DNA from: Pseudomonas sp. SLFW
Lineage (GTDB): Bacteria > Pseudomonadota > Gammaproteobacteria > Pseudomonadales > Pseudomonadaceae
Assembly (NCBI RefSeq): GCF_009905615.1
Contig: NZ_JAAAKW010000001.1
Location: 496,001-560,000, forward strand
Reading direction: 5' to 3'
Length of the DNA stretch: 64,000 nt
Below the pieces are notes generated by a model. That model saw only the letters and a program-made list of their open reading frames with translations, ran no database searches and was not told the DNA's origin. Below are positions 26,287 to 35,465 of this stretch, piece by piece (positions within the stretch are counted from its first letter, which is position 1; every line of letters starts with the position of its first letter). Made by a program: the position numbers and the translations under genes.

Positions 26287-28664
26287 CCTTGCGCATCTCC
26301 TATCAGCTCGACCACCGCGTCGAGCAATGCATCATCATGGAAACTGGCCTTGGCCAGATAATAGTCGGCCCCGGCATCCAGCCCCCGACGACGATCCTCT
26401 TCGCGATCCTTGTACGACACCACCATCACGGGCAACGACTGCAAACGACTGTCGCGGCGCAACAGCGTCACCAGTTCGATACCGTCCATGCGCGGCATGT
26501 CGATGTCGGTAATCAGCAAATCGAAGTCTTCGGCACGCAGGGCGTTCCAGCCGTCCATCCCGTCCACGGCCACCGCGACTTCATAACCGCGGCTCAACAG
26601 CAATTTGCGCTCCAGCTCGCGCACGGTCAATGAGTCGTCCACCACCAGCACACGCTTGCGCACTTGAACGTCGACCTGACGATTGCGCCGATCAATACGC
26701 TCCAGTCGCCCGGTGTTAAGCAATTTTTCCACCGAGCGCAGCATGTCTTCGACGTCGATGATCAGCACGGCCGAGCCATCGTCCAGCAGCGCGCCAGCGG
26801 AAATGTCCTGGACCTTGCCCAGACGCGGGTCCAGCGGCAGCACCACCAGCGTGCGTTCGCCGATGAAACGCTCGACCGCCACGCCATACACGGCGTCACG
26901 TTCACGAATCACCACGACCTTGAGCGCGTCGGCGTTATTCTGGCTGGCAGGACGATTGAGCAATTGGCTGGCAGCAACGAGGCCGACGTGGCGCTCTTCG
27001 TGCCAGAAGTGCTGGCGGCCTTCCAGTTGCACGATTTCGTCCACTTGCACGTCGCGCATCCGCTCGATGTGCGCCAGCGGGAAGGCATAGGCTTCGCCGC
27101 CCACTTCCACCACCAGACTGCGCACGACGGACAGCGTGAGCGGCACTTCGATGTGGAAACGGCTGCCCTGCCCCGCCTGTTGATGCAGTTCGACCCCGCC
27201 GCGCAGTTGCCGGACCATGTGCTGCACCGCATCCAGCCCCACGCCGCGCCCGGAGACTTCGGTGACTTTGTCGCGCATGCTGAAACCCGGCAGGAACAGG
27301 AAGCTCAACAGTTCTTCCTCGCTCAGCTGCATCGCGGTTTCTTCGGGCGACAGTTTGCGGTCGATGATGCTGCGACGCAGACGCTCAAGGTCCACGCCAC
27401 CGCCATCGTCGATCAGTTCGACGACCAGCAAACCGGCCTGGTGGGACGCCTTGAGTTGAATCAGTCCCTCCGCCGGTTTGCCAAGGGCCAAGCGCTGTTC
27501 GGGAAACTCGATGCCGTGGTCTACGGCGTTGCGCAACAGGTGCGTCAGCGGTGCTTCGAGCTTTTCCAGCACGTCGCGGTCGACCTGGGTTTTATCGCCG
27601 TCGATTTCCAGCCGCACCTGTTTGCCCAGCGAACGGCCAAGGTCACGCACCATGCGCGCCTGCCCGGCCAGCACGTCGGCGAACGGACGCATGCGGCAGG
27701 CCAGCGCGGTGTCGTACAGCAGCTGCGCACGCTGACTGGCTTGCCAGCCGAATTCGTCGAGGTCGGAGGTCTGTTGGATCAGCAGGTGCTGCGCCTCGCT
27801 CAACAGACGCCGCGCTTCTTCCAGCGCCTTTTGCGCATCCGGATCGACGTTGGCGTCGAGCAAGGCTTCGAGATTGTCCAACGCGCGACTGGCGCCGCTT
27901 TGCGAGCGTTTGACCCGTTGCATCGCAGTCAGATAAGGCTTCAGGCGTTGGGTCTCGACCAGCGATTTGCTCGACAGGTCCAGCAGGTTATTCAGGCGCT
28001 CGGCCGTCACCCGCAAGACGCGCTCGCCGCCCTCGTTGACCCGACGCTCGACGCGGCGGCCGATTTTCGGCTGGGCCTCTTCTTCGGCTTCGGGCACAGG
28101 GGCCGGTTGTGCGGGTGTAACGGATTCGGTGACAGCGGGTAATTCAGGTTCAGTGGGTTCAGTCAGCGGCGCATGGGCCGATTGCACCGATCCCACCAGC
28201 GACTGCGCGTTGGCCAGCAGCAGATCGTCCATTGATGGCGCAAGGTTCGGCGCAGCGGTGGCAGGACGCGCACCCGGTTTGATCAGGTCGTTCATCAATG
28301 CGACGTAGCCGTCCACGTCGCCTTGGGCCACGCTGTTCGGTCCCGGCGTGGCAATGCGCATGAGCATGTCCGTGCCCATCAACAGCGCGTCGATATGCTC
28401 GGGCTTGAGGTGCAGCCGCCCCTCCTGGGCTTCGACGAGGCAGTCTTCCATCACGTGAGAAACGCTGACCCCGGCGTTGACGCCGACGATCCGCGCCGCG
28501 CCCTTGAGCGAGTGCGCGGCGCGCATGCAGGCTTCCAGTTGATCGGCTTGGGTCGGGTTACGCTCCAGCGCCAGCAGGCCTGCGCTCAAGACTTGGGTCT
28601 GGGCTTCGGCTTCCAGTGTGAACAGTTCGAACAACGAGGCGTCGCGCATTTGATCGGGCGTCAT
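26283..28664 (-). CDS. wspE: Hybrid histidine kinase WspE (CheA-like)
   Basis: WspE is the kinase that phosphorylates WspR and WspF. The 793-aa protein starts at ATG 28664, overlapping the wspD stop; an in-frame codon further upstream at 28733 lies inside wspD and is rejected. Domains in order: HPt with the phosphorylated His in AAHSLKGAAR (H51), a linker, dimerisation, the ATPase (LLRNAVDHGIEFPEQR, GRGVGLDAV), a CheW-like domain, and a C-terminal receiver (VVDDSLTVR, LLITDIDMPRMDG). Confidence 0.95.
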   Translation of the reverse strand: MTPDQMRDASLFELFTLEAEAQTQVLSAGLLALERNPTQADQLEACMRAAHSLKGAARIVGVNAGVSVSHVMEDCLVEAQEGRLHLKPEHIDALLMGTDMLMRIATPGPNSVAQGDVDGYVALMNDLIKPGARPATAAPNLAPSMDDLLLANAQSLVGSVQSAHAPLTEPTEPELPAVTESVTPAQPAPVPEAEEEAQPKIGRRVERRVNEGGERVLRVTAERLNNLLDLSSKSLVETQRLKPYLTAMQRVKRSQSGASRALDNLEALLDANVDPDAQKALEEARRLLSEAQHLLIQQTSDLDEFGWQASQRAQLLYDTALACRMRPFADVLAGQARMVRDLGRSLGKQVRLEIDGDKTQVDRDVLEKLEAPLTHLLRNAVDHGIEFPEQRLALGKPAEGLIQLKASHQAGLLVVELIDDGGGVDLERLRRSIIDRKLSPEETAMQLSEEELLSFLFLPGFSMRDKVTEVSGRGVGLDAVQHMVRQLRGGVELHQQAGQGSRFHIEVPLTLSVVRSLVVEVGGEAYAFPLAHIERMRDVQVDEIVQLEGRQHFWHEERHVGLVAASQLLNRPASQNNADALKVVVIRERDAVYGVAVERFIGERTLVVLPLDPRLGKVQDISAGALLDDGSAVLIIDVEDMLRSVEKLLNTGRLERIDRRNRQVDVQVRKRVLVVDDSLTVRELERKLLLSRGYEVAVAVDGMDGWNALRAEDFDLLITDIDMPRMDGIELVTLLRRDSRLQSLPVMVVSYKDREEDRRRGLDAGADYYLAKASFHDDALLDAVVELIGDAQG

Positions 28665-29344
28665 GTCAGGCTCCGGTTCACGGCGGACAGCAACTGCTCT
28701 TCGTCCAGCAACCGCAAGCTGCGGTCTTTCCACTGCACCACGCCTCGGGTGAAGCGTGCGTTGGTGTTTTGCGCAGGGGCCGATGCGCCGTCCAGCAAAC
28801 GCGTCTCGATGGCATGAATCCCGTCGACTTCATCGACCGGCACCACCACGGGCCCGCCCTCGGCGGCCACGATCAGCATGCGCGGCATGATGCGCGAGGC
28901 ATTGGCGGGGGCCGACCCGCTGTCCAATCCCAGCAGCTCGACGAACGACAGGCACGCCACCAGCGCGCCACGCACGTTCGCCACGCCGAGCAAGGCCCGT
29001 GAGCGTTGGTGCGGGAGCGAGTGAATCGTCTGCACCGGCGACACTTCGACCAGACAGCGGGTCGGCAAGCCGAGCCATTCTTCGCCCAGGCGGAAGACCA
29101 CAATGGAGCGGGTTTTTATGTCGCTGGCCAGCTCTTCGCTGTGAATCGACACGCGCTCCTCTTGCGCCAGCGCGTAGCGGTCCAGCAAACGGGTCGCCGC
29201 CGCCGAATACACCGAGCAGTTGCGGCAATGGATGTGTTCCACCAGGAGCGGGCACGAGCGATCGCCGTGGATGCCGATCCGATTCCAGCAGTCGTCGATG
29301 GCCTGGGCATCGTTGCTGACCAGTTCACTGTGTACGCCGGTCAT
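28661..29344 (-). CDS. wspD: CheW-like coupling protein WspD
   Basis: WspD couples receptor WspA to kinase WspE. The 227-aa protein has a C-terminal CheW domain (about 78-220; VVFRLGEEWLGLPTRCLVEV, LLGVANVRGALV) and a 70-residue N-terminal extension not found in ordinary CheW. The extension holds DDCWNRIGIHGDRSCPLL followed by HIHCRNCSVY, with cysteines at 19, 31, 40 and 43 that could bind metal. It overlaps wspC and wspE by 4 bp each. Confidence 0.93.
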   Translation of the reverse strand: MTGVHSELVSNDAQAIDDCWNRIGIHGDRSCPLLVEHIHCRNCSVYSAAATRLLDRYALAQEERVSIHSEELASDIKTRSIVVFRLGEEWLGLPTRCLVEVSPVQTIHSLPHQRSRALLGVANVRGALVACLSFVELLGLDSGSAPANASRIMPRMLIVAAEGGPVVVPVDEVDGIHAIETRLLDGASAPAQNTNARFTRGVVQWKDRSLRLLDEEQLLSAVNRSLT

Positions 29345-30639
29345 CGATTACGTCCTTCTTTATTCACACCACGGGCCGCGCGTTCCTGCAGACGGCGGGC
29401 ACCGGCGCTGTCGCCCTGGGCCGCGAGAATGGCCGCCAACTGGGCGAGCGCCTCGGGATGCTGCGGCTCCAGGTACAACGCCTTGCGATAAAAACCCTGG
29501 GCGCCGATCACGTCGCCGCCCACTTCGCTCAGCAGACCGAGCCAATAGAACACCGGGGCCACCGGTTCATACCGTTTGAGGTACTGCTCGCACGCGAGTT
29601 TGGCGTCGGCGCTTTTGCCTTCGTTGGCGAGCTTCTTGATGCTGTCGAGCAAGGCTGCGGCCTCCCCCGTCGCAGGCGATGCGGGAGCGGCGCTGCGCGT
29701 TGCAGACTGAGAAGTCGGGAGAAATCGCACTCCGCCGGGACTTCGTGCAGGCGCAGGCTTTTTGCTGGCTGGCCGCGGCTCGACCGGCAATGGCGCCGGG
29801 GCGGGTGACGCCGCGATCACCGTCAGCGACTCGGCGTCCGCCTCGCCTTGATGCCGGAACGCGAACGACTGCGCAATGCCGATGGAAGTCATGCCCATCC
29901 GCCCCAACAGACTGCCCTCGGCAGGGCCGATGAACAGCACGCCGTCGTTGTGGGTCATGCGCTTGAGCACTTCGAACCCACGGCGCTGGGTATCGACGTC
30001 GAAATAGATCAGCAGGTTGCGGCAGAACACAAAGTCATAGGCCGACTGCGCCACCAACAGGGTCGGGTCCAGCATGTTCCCGGCCTGAAAGCTGACGCGC
30101 TCGCGCACCCGGTCTTCGACGCGATAGCCGTCTTCGACCGGGGTGAAATAACGCTCGCGAAAGCTTAACTGGTCGCCGCGAAACGAGTTCTTGCCGTAGA
30201 CGCCATGGCGTGCTCGCTGCAAGGAAAGCGGGCTGATGTCCACGGCTTCGATCTTGAACTGTTGCGCCTGCAGCCCGGCATCGAACAACGCCATGACAAT
30301 CGAATACGGCTCTTCGCCGGTGGAGCACGGCAGGCTGAGAATGCGCAGCGGGCGTGCACCGTTGAGATGCGCCAGACGCGCCGTCGCCAGTTTGCCAAGG
30401 GTGGCGAAGGATTCGGGATAACGAAAAAACCAGGTCTCGGGCACGATGACCGCTTCGATCAATGCCTGCTGCTCTTCCGCCGAACGTTGCAGCAACTGCC
30501 AGTAGTCAGCGTGGTCGATGGCTTTGACGACCATGCGCCGCTGACGCAACGCGCGTTCGATGATCGCTTCGCCCACCGACGCCACGTCGAGGCCGATGCG
30601 GTCCTTGAGAAAGGCGAAGAAACGCGCGTCTTCGGTCAT
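29341..30639 (-). CDS. wspC: Methyltransferase WspC (CheR-like, with TPR tail)
   Basis: WspC methylates glutamates on WspA using SAM and opposes WspF. The 432-aa protein has a CheR N-terminal domain, the SAM-binding core (LRILSLPCSTGEEPYSIVM), the motif YDFVFCRNLLIYFD, and a C-terminal TPR-like part (FYWLGLLSEVGGDVIGAQ, ALYLEPQHPEALAQL). A Pro/Ala-rich linker at about 280-320 joins the halves. It overlaps wspB and wspD by 4 bp each. Confidence 0.94.
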   Translation of the reverse strand: MTEDARFFAFLKDRIGLDVASVGEAIIERALRQRRMVVKAIDHADYWQLLQRSAEEQQALIEAVIVPETWFFRYPESFATLGKLATARLAHLNGARPLRILSLPCSTGEEPYSIVMALFDAGLQAQQFKIEAVDISPLSLQRARHGVYGKNSFRGDQLSFRERYFTPVEDGYRVEDRVRERVSFQAGNMLDPTLLVAQSAYDFVFCRNLLIYFDVDTQRRGFEVLKRMTHNDGVLFIGPAEGSLLGRMGMTSIGIAQSFAFRHQGEADAESLTVIAASPAPAPLPVEPRPASKKPAPARSPGGVRFLPTSQSATRSAAPASPATGEAAALLDSIKKLANEGKSADAKLACEQYLKRYEPVAPVFYWLGLLSEVGGDVIGAQGFYRKALYLEPQHPEALAQLAAILAAQGDSAGARRLQERAARGVNKEGRNR

Positions 30640-31172
30640 GGAGTGGCCTCAAAGGGTTCGAGGCTCAAGGGTTGCGCCGGGAACAGCAGCGCACGGACCG
30701 AGTCGTCCAGCAGGTCCTGCACGCGAATCCATTGCAGCAAGCCCAACGCGTCTTCCCGCACCGGGCCGAGGTACGGAGCCTGGCGGTTGTCCAGACCGTA
30801 TTCCTTGAACTCGTCAGCGGCGCAACGCAGGGTGTCGGTGGCTTGTTCGAGAATCAGCCCGAGCCATTGCGGGTCACGCTCGGCATCAGGCCGGTAATGC
30901 ACCAACACCAGCCGCGTGCTGGTGCGCGAGGGCGCCGGTTCGCCGAAGGTCAACGCGCTCATGTCGATGACCGGCACCACCACGCCTCGGTGTGCGAACA
31001 CACCGGCCACCCAATGCGGCGTCTGCGCGATGGGTTTGAGCATCAGCCGAGGCAGCACTTCGGCGACCTCGGTCGCCTCCAGCGCATAGCGCTCCGGCCC
31101 GATGCGAAATAGCAGGAACAGCTTGTTCTTCGGCACCACCCCGGCGCTGCGTTTGGCTGAATGCTCGATCAT
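30636..31172 (-). CDS. wspB: CheW-like coupling protein WspB
   Basis: A 178-aa CheW-domain protein (LFRIGPERYALEATEVAEVL, PHWVAGVFAHRGVVVPVID) that links the Wsp receptor array to its kinase. Unlike WspD it has only a short N-terminal leader and no cysteine motif. It begins 9 bp after wspA and overlaps wspC by 4 bp. Confidence 0.93.
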   Translation of the reverse strand: MIEHSAKRSAGVVPKNKLFLLFRIGPERYALEATEVAEVLPRLMLKPIAQTPHWVAGVFAHRGVVVPVIDMSALTFGEPAPSRTSTRLVLVHYRPDAERDPQWLGLILEQATDTLRCAADEFKEYGLDNRQAPYLGPVREDALGLLQWIRVQDLLDDSVRALLFPAQPLSLEPFEATP

Positions 31173-31181
31173 GGTCGGGTC

Positions 31182-32804
31182 TCAGACCTTGAAACGCGAA
31201 ACGCCGCTGCGCAGCCCTACCGCCACCTGGCTTAACTCGTCGATGGCAAAGCTGGCCTGGCGCAGGGATTCCACGGTCTGGCTGCTGGCATCGCCCAGTT
31301 GCACCAGCGCCTGATTGATCTGCTCGGCGCCGGTCGCCTGGGCCTGCATGCCCTCGTTGACCATCAACACCCGCGGCGCCAGCGCCTGAACCTGGTGGAT
31401 GATCTGCGAAAGCTGCTCGCCAACCTGAGTCACTTCGAACATGCCGCGACGCACTTCTTCGGAGAACTTGTCCATGCCCATGACGCCCGCCGACACCGCC
31501 GACTGAATCTCGCGGACCATCTGTTCGATGTCGTAGGTGGCCACGGCGGTCTGGTCTGCAAGACGTCGGACTTCAGTGGCAACCACCGCAAAACCACGGC
31601 CATATTCGCCCGCTTTTTCGGCCTCGATGGCAGCGTTCAGCGACAGCAGGTTGGTCTGGTCGGCGACCTTGACGATGGTCACGACCACTTGGTTGATGTT
31701 GCCGGCCTTCTCATTGAGGATCGCCAGCTTGGAGTTCACCAGATCCGCCGCGCCCATCACCGAATGCATGGTTTCTTCCATGCGCGCCAGGCCTTGCTGG
31801 CCGGAACCGGCGAGAATGGACGCCTGATCCGCCGCAGACGTGACTTCGGTCATGGTGCGCACCAGATCCCGAGACGTCGCGGCGATTTCACGGGACGTCG
31901 CGCCGATTTCGGTGGTGGTGGCGGCGGTCTCGGTGGCCGTCGCCTGTTGCTGTTTGGAGGTGGCGGCGATTTCGGTGACCGACGTCGTGACCTGCACGGA
32001 GGAACGCTGCGCCTGAGACACCAGCGCGGCCAGCTCGGTGACCATGTCGTTGAACCCGGTCTGCACCGAGCCGAACTCGTCATTGCGGTCGAGGGTCAGG
32101 CGGCTGCTCAGGTCACCCGTGCGCATGGTTTCGAGAATCCGCACGATACGGTTCATCGGCGCCAAAATCGTGCGCATCAAAAGCAGGCCGCACGCGGCGG
32201 CGGCCAGGACTGCAACGATCAGTGAAATGCCCATGCTGATCTTCGCGGTCAGCACGGCAGAAGAAATGTTCGCAGTCGCCTGATCGGCCACGGCCTTGTT
32301 GGCCACGATCAGGTCATTGAGTTGCTTGCGGCCTTGCAGCCAGACCGGGTTGACTTGGCCGTAGAACACCGTTCGTGCAGTGGCGTAATCGCCCGCTTGA
32401 TAGGTTTTGATCACTTCGCTCAACAGTCGGCCATACACCTCACGCTGCTTTTCGAAGGCGTTGAAATTGGCACGATCGGTGTCGTCGTAGATGGTCTTCT
32501 TGTAGCTGTCCATCTGGTTTTGCAGACGGGTGTCGAAGTCGATGTACTGATCCTGTTCGGAACGGGTCAGCTCGCGCGCTTTACCCTCGCCGATCAACTC
32601 CAGGGTGCGGATGTAGCTCTCGCCCCAGGCACTGCGCACCAGGGTGCTGAAGTAGACGCCCGGCAACGCGTCGTCGCTGACCGCTTCTTCGCTGTGCTGG
32701 ATCGACAGCAGTCGGGTGTACGACACGACAACCATCAACAGCATGATGGCGATGATTACAGCGAAGCTCGCCAAGATACGTTGGCGCAACGTCCAATTCT
32801 TCAC
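31182..32804 (-). CDS. wspA: Surface-sensing chemoreceptor WspA
   Basis: WspA is the membrane receptor of the Wsp system and responds to growth on surfaces. The 540-aa protein has an N-terminal helix (ILASFAVIIAIMLLMVVV), a four-helix-type periplasmic domain, a second helix (SLIVAVLAAAACGLLLM), HAMP, and a methyl-accepting signalling domain with the tip EAEKAGEYGRGFAVVATEV, typical of WspA. The start codon is GTG at 32804, preceded by GAGGG. It is first in the seven-gene operon. Confidence 0.94.
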   Translation of the reverse strand: MKNWTLRQRILASFAVIIAIMLLMVVVSYTRLLSIQHSEEAVSDDALPGVYFSTLVRSAWGESYIRTLELIGEGKARELTRSEQDQYIDFDTRLQNQMDSYKKTIYDDTDRANFNAFEKQREVYGRLLSEVIKTYQAGDYATARTVFYGQVNPVWLQGRKQLNDLIVANKAVADQATANISSAVLTAKISMGISLIVAVLAAAACGLLLMRTILAPMNRIVRILETMRTGDLSSRLTLDRNDEFGSVQTGFNDMVTELAALVSQAQRSSVQVTTSVTEIAATSKQQQATATETAATTTEIGATSREIAATSRDLVRTMTEVTSAADQASILAGSGQQGLARMEETMHSVMGAADLVNSKLAILNEKAGNINQVVVTIVKVADQTNLLSLNAAIEAEKAGEYGRGFAVVATEVRRLADQTAVATYDIEQMVREIQSAVSAGVMGMDKFSEEVRRGMFEVTQVGEQLSQIIHQVQALAPRVLMVNEGMQAQATGAEQINQALVQLGDASSQTVESLRQASFAIDELSQVAVGLRSGVSRFKV

Positions 32805-32879
32805 AGTCAGCCCTCAAGAGTTCAACACCGACAACGCCGGGTTCAAGAAGCGGACCGACAGACGGCCCAACGCGAGCCG

Positions 32880-32908
32880 AGTATAGCCCAGTGCCTTACG
32901 AATTAACC
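32880..32908 (-). promoter_or_regulatory. Possible wspA promoter
   Basis: A good -10 element TATACT is at 32885-32880 on the minus strand, about 70 bp upstream of the wspA GTG. The matching -35 position (GGTTAA, 32908-32903) is poor, which would fit a promoter needing an activator. A palindromic region lies just upstream. Confidence 0.35.
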
Positions 32909-32933
32909 CGGCTGTTTCCGACATAGATAAAGC

Positions 32934-32973
32934 GATAACGCGCAGATATATCGGAAATATCTGACAGGTTATC
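32934..32973. promoter_or_regulatory. Nested inverted repeats upstream of wspA
   Basis: GATAAC (32934-32939) and GTTATC (32968-32973) enclose a perfect 7-bp inverted repeat CAGATAT-ATCGGAA-ATATCTG (32943-32963). The element lies about 25 bp upstream of the candidate -35 of wspA, where an activator site is expected. It lacks a T-run, so a terminator is unlikely. Confidence 0.5.
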
Positions 32974-33088
32974 GGCGGGAGGGGGGAATGCTTGATAAGG
33001 AGGCACGACCCTTGTGAATGATGTTGAGCACCGGTTTTATCTTGCGCACATCCGCGTGTATGAGTTTTAACTCTGTGCTCGCCCCTTC

Positions 33089-33178
33089 CTGTAGGAGCGA
33101 ATTTATTCGCGAATGGCGTTACGGCTGATACATCTCTATCGCCTGAGCACTCTTTCGCGAATAAATTCGCTCCCACAG
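33089..33178. repeat. REP-pair element, 91-bp family, copy 3
   Basis: Arms CTGTAGGAGCGAATTTATTCG and the complement ending at 33178 enclose a 39-bp spacer containing GATACATCTCTATCGCC, which is related to the spacers of copies 1 and 4. Confidence 0.85.
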
Positions 33179-33262
33179 GGGGCGACGTGCCGGGCTGTTG
33201 TGGAAGGCACTCTCCTACAGAAGATCACTGGCGCCGCAAACGGAGTGCCCGACGCAATTCAA

Positions 33263-33354
33263 CTGTGGGAGCGAATTTATTCGCGAAGCGGTTTTCCGGG
33301 CGATGCATCTCTATCGTCTGCACCACCGCCTCGCGAATGAATTCGCTCCTACAG
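33263..33354. repeat. REP-pair element, 91-bp family, copy 4
   Basis: Arms CTGTGGGAGCGAATTTATTCG and the complement ending at 33354 enclose GCGGTTTTCCGGGCGATGCA and more. The spacer matches the reverse complement of copy 1 (6652-6743) over most of its length, so the unit is inserted in the opposite orientation. It lies 35 bp after the DUF533 stop codon. Confidence 0.85.
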
Positions 33355-33388
33355 GGACGGCGGTGTCGTTCAGGGGGAATTGTGAGGG

Positions 33389-34123
33389 CTATGGCTGCGC
33401 CTGTCGCACTTGGCTCTCCAGCTCGGTCTTGAGCCCCGGCGCCAGTTTCAGTTGTTTCGCCAGCTCATCGAGATAAGCGCGTTCCATGAAGTGCTCTTCG
33501 TCGACCATCATCACGCTCGCCAGGTACATCTCGGCGGCGATTTCAGGCGTGTGGGCGGAGCGGGCGACGTCGGCGGGGTCGAGGGGTTTGTTCAGTTCGG
33601 CGTGCAGCCAATGCTGCAATTCCTGGTCGCCGGTCAGACGGGTGAATTCGCCTTCGATCAATTGGCGCTCGTGGTCATCGACGTGCCCATCGGCCTTGGC
33701 CGCAGCGACCAGCGCGCGCAAGACGGCTTCGCTGTGCTGCTCGACCTGGGCGGGGGGCACACGGTCCACCGTCTGCGGCTGACTCGGTCCCGCGCCCGGC
33801 TGGTTCGCCTGCCAGTTGCCATACGCCTTGTAGGCCAGCACACCCAATGCGGCCAGGCCGCCGTAGGTCAGCGCCTTGCCGCCCATCTTGCGGGCGCTTT
33901 TATTGCCCAGCAGCAGGCCCATCGCCCCCGCTGCCAACGCCCCGCCTCCAGCCCCCGACAGAAATCCGCCCAGGTTGCCGCCGCCGACTTTGCCCAGTAA
34001 ATCGTTAAGCCCGCCTTGAGCGCCTTTACCCTGAGAGCCGGGGTTGGCGGCGCTGCCAGCCTTGTTCTGCAACAGGTCCTGACCGGATTTCAACAGTTGA
34101 TCGAGCAAGCCACGGGTGTTCAT
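33389..34123 (-). CDS. DUF533/TerB-like inner-membrane protein
   Basis: A 244-aa protein of the DUF533 (YebE-like) family. From the ATG at 34123 (MNTRGLLDQLLKSGQDLL) a Gly/Ala-rich stretch with a possible membrane segment follows (AAGAMGLLLGNKSARK, YGGLAALGVLAYKAY), then a TerB-like C-terminal helical domain with acidic KADGHVDDHERQLIEG. TerB relatives are linked to tellurite and metal stress, but YebE has no proven role. The ORF opens further upstream at 34300 without support. It is divergent from the LysR gene. Confidence 0.82.
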   Translation of the reverse strand: MNTRGLLDQLLKSGQDLLQNKAGSAANPGSQGKGAQGGLNDLLGKVGGGNLGGFLSGAGGGALAAGAMGLLLGNKSARKMGGKALTYGGLAALGVLAYKAYGNWQANQPGAGPSQPQTVDRVPPAQVEQHSEAVLRALVAAAKADGHVDDHERQLIEGEFTRLTGDQELQHWLHAELNKPLDPADVARSAHTPEIAAEMYLASVMMVDEEHFMERAYLDELAKQLKLAPGLKTELESQVRQAQP

Positions 34124-34298
34124 AACAGACCTCCTGATTCGGGATAGACGATTCGACTCGCAGGGTATGTCGAAGTCGCCGAAAGCCGTTTTCAGGTGTG
34201 CTTCTGGATGTTGCAGGGTTCGAACGCTACTCTGAAGCACATCGAGAAAAACGATACACACGCCTGACATTCCAAAAAACACAAGGGGCCGGTTCCGC

Positions 34299-35213
34299 AT
34301 GATGACGCTCCGTCAGATCCGCCATTTCATCGCTGTGGCCGAAACCGGCTCGATTTCCGCCGCGGCTCAGGCGGTGTTCATTTCCCAATCGACCCTGACC
34401 CTCGCCATCCAGCAACTGGAGGAAGACATCGGCGTCAGCCTGTTCAGTCGGCACGCCAAGGGCATGACGCTGACCCACCAAGGGCATCAATTCTTGCGCC
34501 AGGCGCACTTGATCCTCGCGACGGTGGAAAACGCCAAGCGCAGCTTGCAACAAGGCGCGGATCAGGTGGCCGGGCAACTGGTGGTCGGCGTGACGAGCCT
34601 GGTGGCGGGCTATTACCTCGCCGACCTGCTGACCCGCTTTCAGCGCGCTTACCCCAACGTCGACATTCGGGTGATGGAGGATGAACGGCCTTACATCGAG
34701 CATCTGCTGGTCAGCGGCGAGATCGACGTGGGGGTGTTGATTCTCTCCAACCTCGAAGACCGCCACGCGCTGCAAACCGAAGTGCTGACCCACTCGCCCC
34801 ACCGCCTGTGGCTGCCCGCCCAGCACCCGTTGCTGGACCACGACAACATTCATCTGGCCGATGTGGCGTGCGAGCCGCTGATTCAGTTGAACGTCGACGA
34901 AATGGGGGTGAACGCCCAGCGCATCTGGTCCCGCGCCGGTTTGCAGCCGAAGGTGACGTTGCGCACCGCCTCGACCGAAGCGGTGCGCAGTCTGGTGGCG
35001 GCGGGGCTGGGCGTGTCGATACAGCCGGACATGACCTATCGACCGTGGTCTCTGGAAGGCGACATCATCGAAGCCCGGCCAATCGCTGACCTGACCCAGA
35101 CGCTGGACATCGGCTTGGCGTGGCGTCGGGGTACGGCGCGGCCTTCGCTGGTCGATCCATTCCTGAGCGTGGCGCGAGAACAGCCGCATCCAGGACGCAG
35201 GCCATCGATTTAA
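34299..35213 (+). CDS. LysR-family transcriptional regulator
   Basis: A 304-aa LysR regulator: winged helix at residues 1-60 (MMTLRQIRHFIAVAETGSIS, SQSTLTLAIQQLEEDIG) and a periplasmic-binding-like effector domain (GQLVVGVTSLVAGYYLADLL, STEAVRSLVAAGLGVSIQPD). It lies upstream of, and in the same direction as, the aldehyde dehydrogenase and polyamine transporter genes. Control of those genes by a polyamine-related ligand is a reasonable guess. It is divergent from the DUF533 gene, 175 bp away. Confidence 0.85.
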   Translation: MMTLRQIRHFIAVAETGSISAAAQAVFISQSTLTLAIQQLEEDIGVSLFSRHAKGMTLTHQGHQFLRQAHLILATVENAKRSLQQGADQVAGQLVVGVTSLVAGYYLADLLTRFQRAYPNVDIRVMEDERPYIEHLLVSGEIDVGVLILSNLEDRHALQTEVLTHSPHRLWLPAQHPLLDHDNIHLADVACEPLIQLNVDEMGVNAQRIWSRAGLQPKVTLRTASTEAVRSLVAAGLGVSIQPDMTYRPWSLEGDIIEARPIADLTQTLDIGLAWRRGTARPSLVDPFLSVAREQPHPGRRPSI

Positions 35214-35334
35214 TCGAACGCTGCTTTCAGAATTTAGAATTTGTCGCCCGCTGGATGTGGCACTAGGCTCAGAAGCTTGGGCAGAAGCTGTTTCTGGATA
35301 CGACATTCAACGACCTCGGTGTCGCCATGATGAT

Positions 35335-35405
35335 GCTATCGCGAGCAAGCTCACTCCTACAGGGAGAACGGGTACTTGTGTAGGAGTGAGCTTGCTCGCG
35401 ATAGC
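35335..35405. repeat. REP-pair element, GAGTGAGCTTGCTCGCGAT family, copy 3
   Basis: Perfect 27-bp inverted arms (35335-35361, 35379-35405) with a 17-bp spacer, oriented like the copy at 21149. It lies between the LysR gene and the first aldehyde dehydrogenase gene, 60 bp before the latter's start. Confidence 0.85.
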
Positions 35406-35465
35406 CCTATCAGCGACGCCATCCAGTCGTCCTGTATATAAGAATCGACAAGGAAGCTTCGAACG

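Larger units (their letters stand above)
32805..33388. other. wspA upstream region with REP cluster
   Basis: This 584-bp gap holds the wsp promoter region (32870-32975) and two complete 91-bp-family REP pairs (33089-33178, 33263-33354). Between them, at 33179-33262, lies a unique segment, and 32990-33088 shows nothing I can name. I see no conserved ORF or RNA gene in it. Confidence 0.6.

Noticed and set aside
26664..28142. 492-codon open frame opposite wspE
   Set aside because: Antisense to wspE, whose HPt, ATPase and receiver motifs are complete; no ribosome site or domain in the opposite frame.
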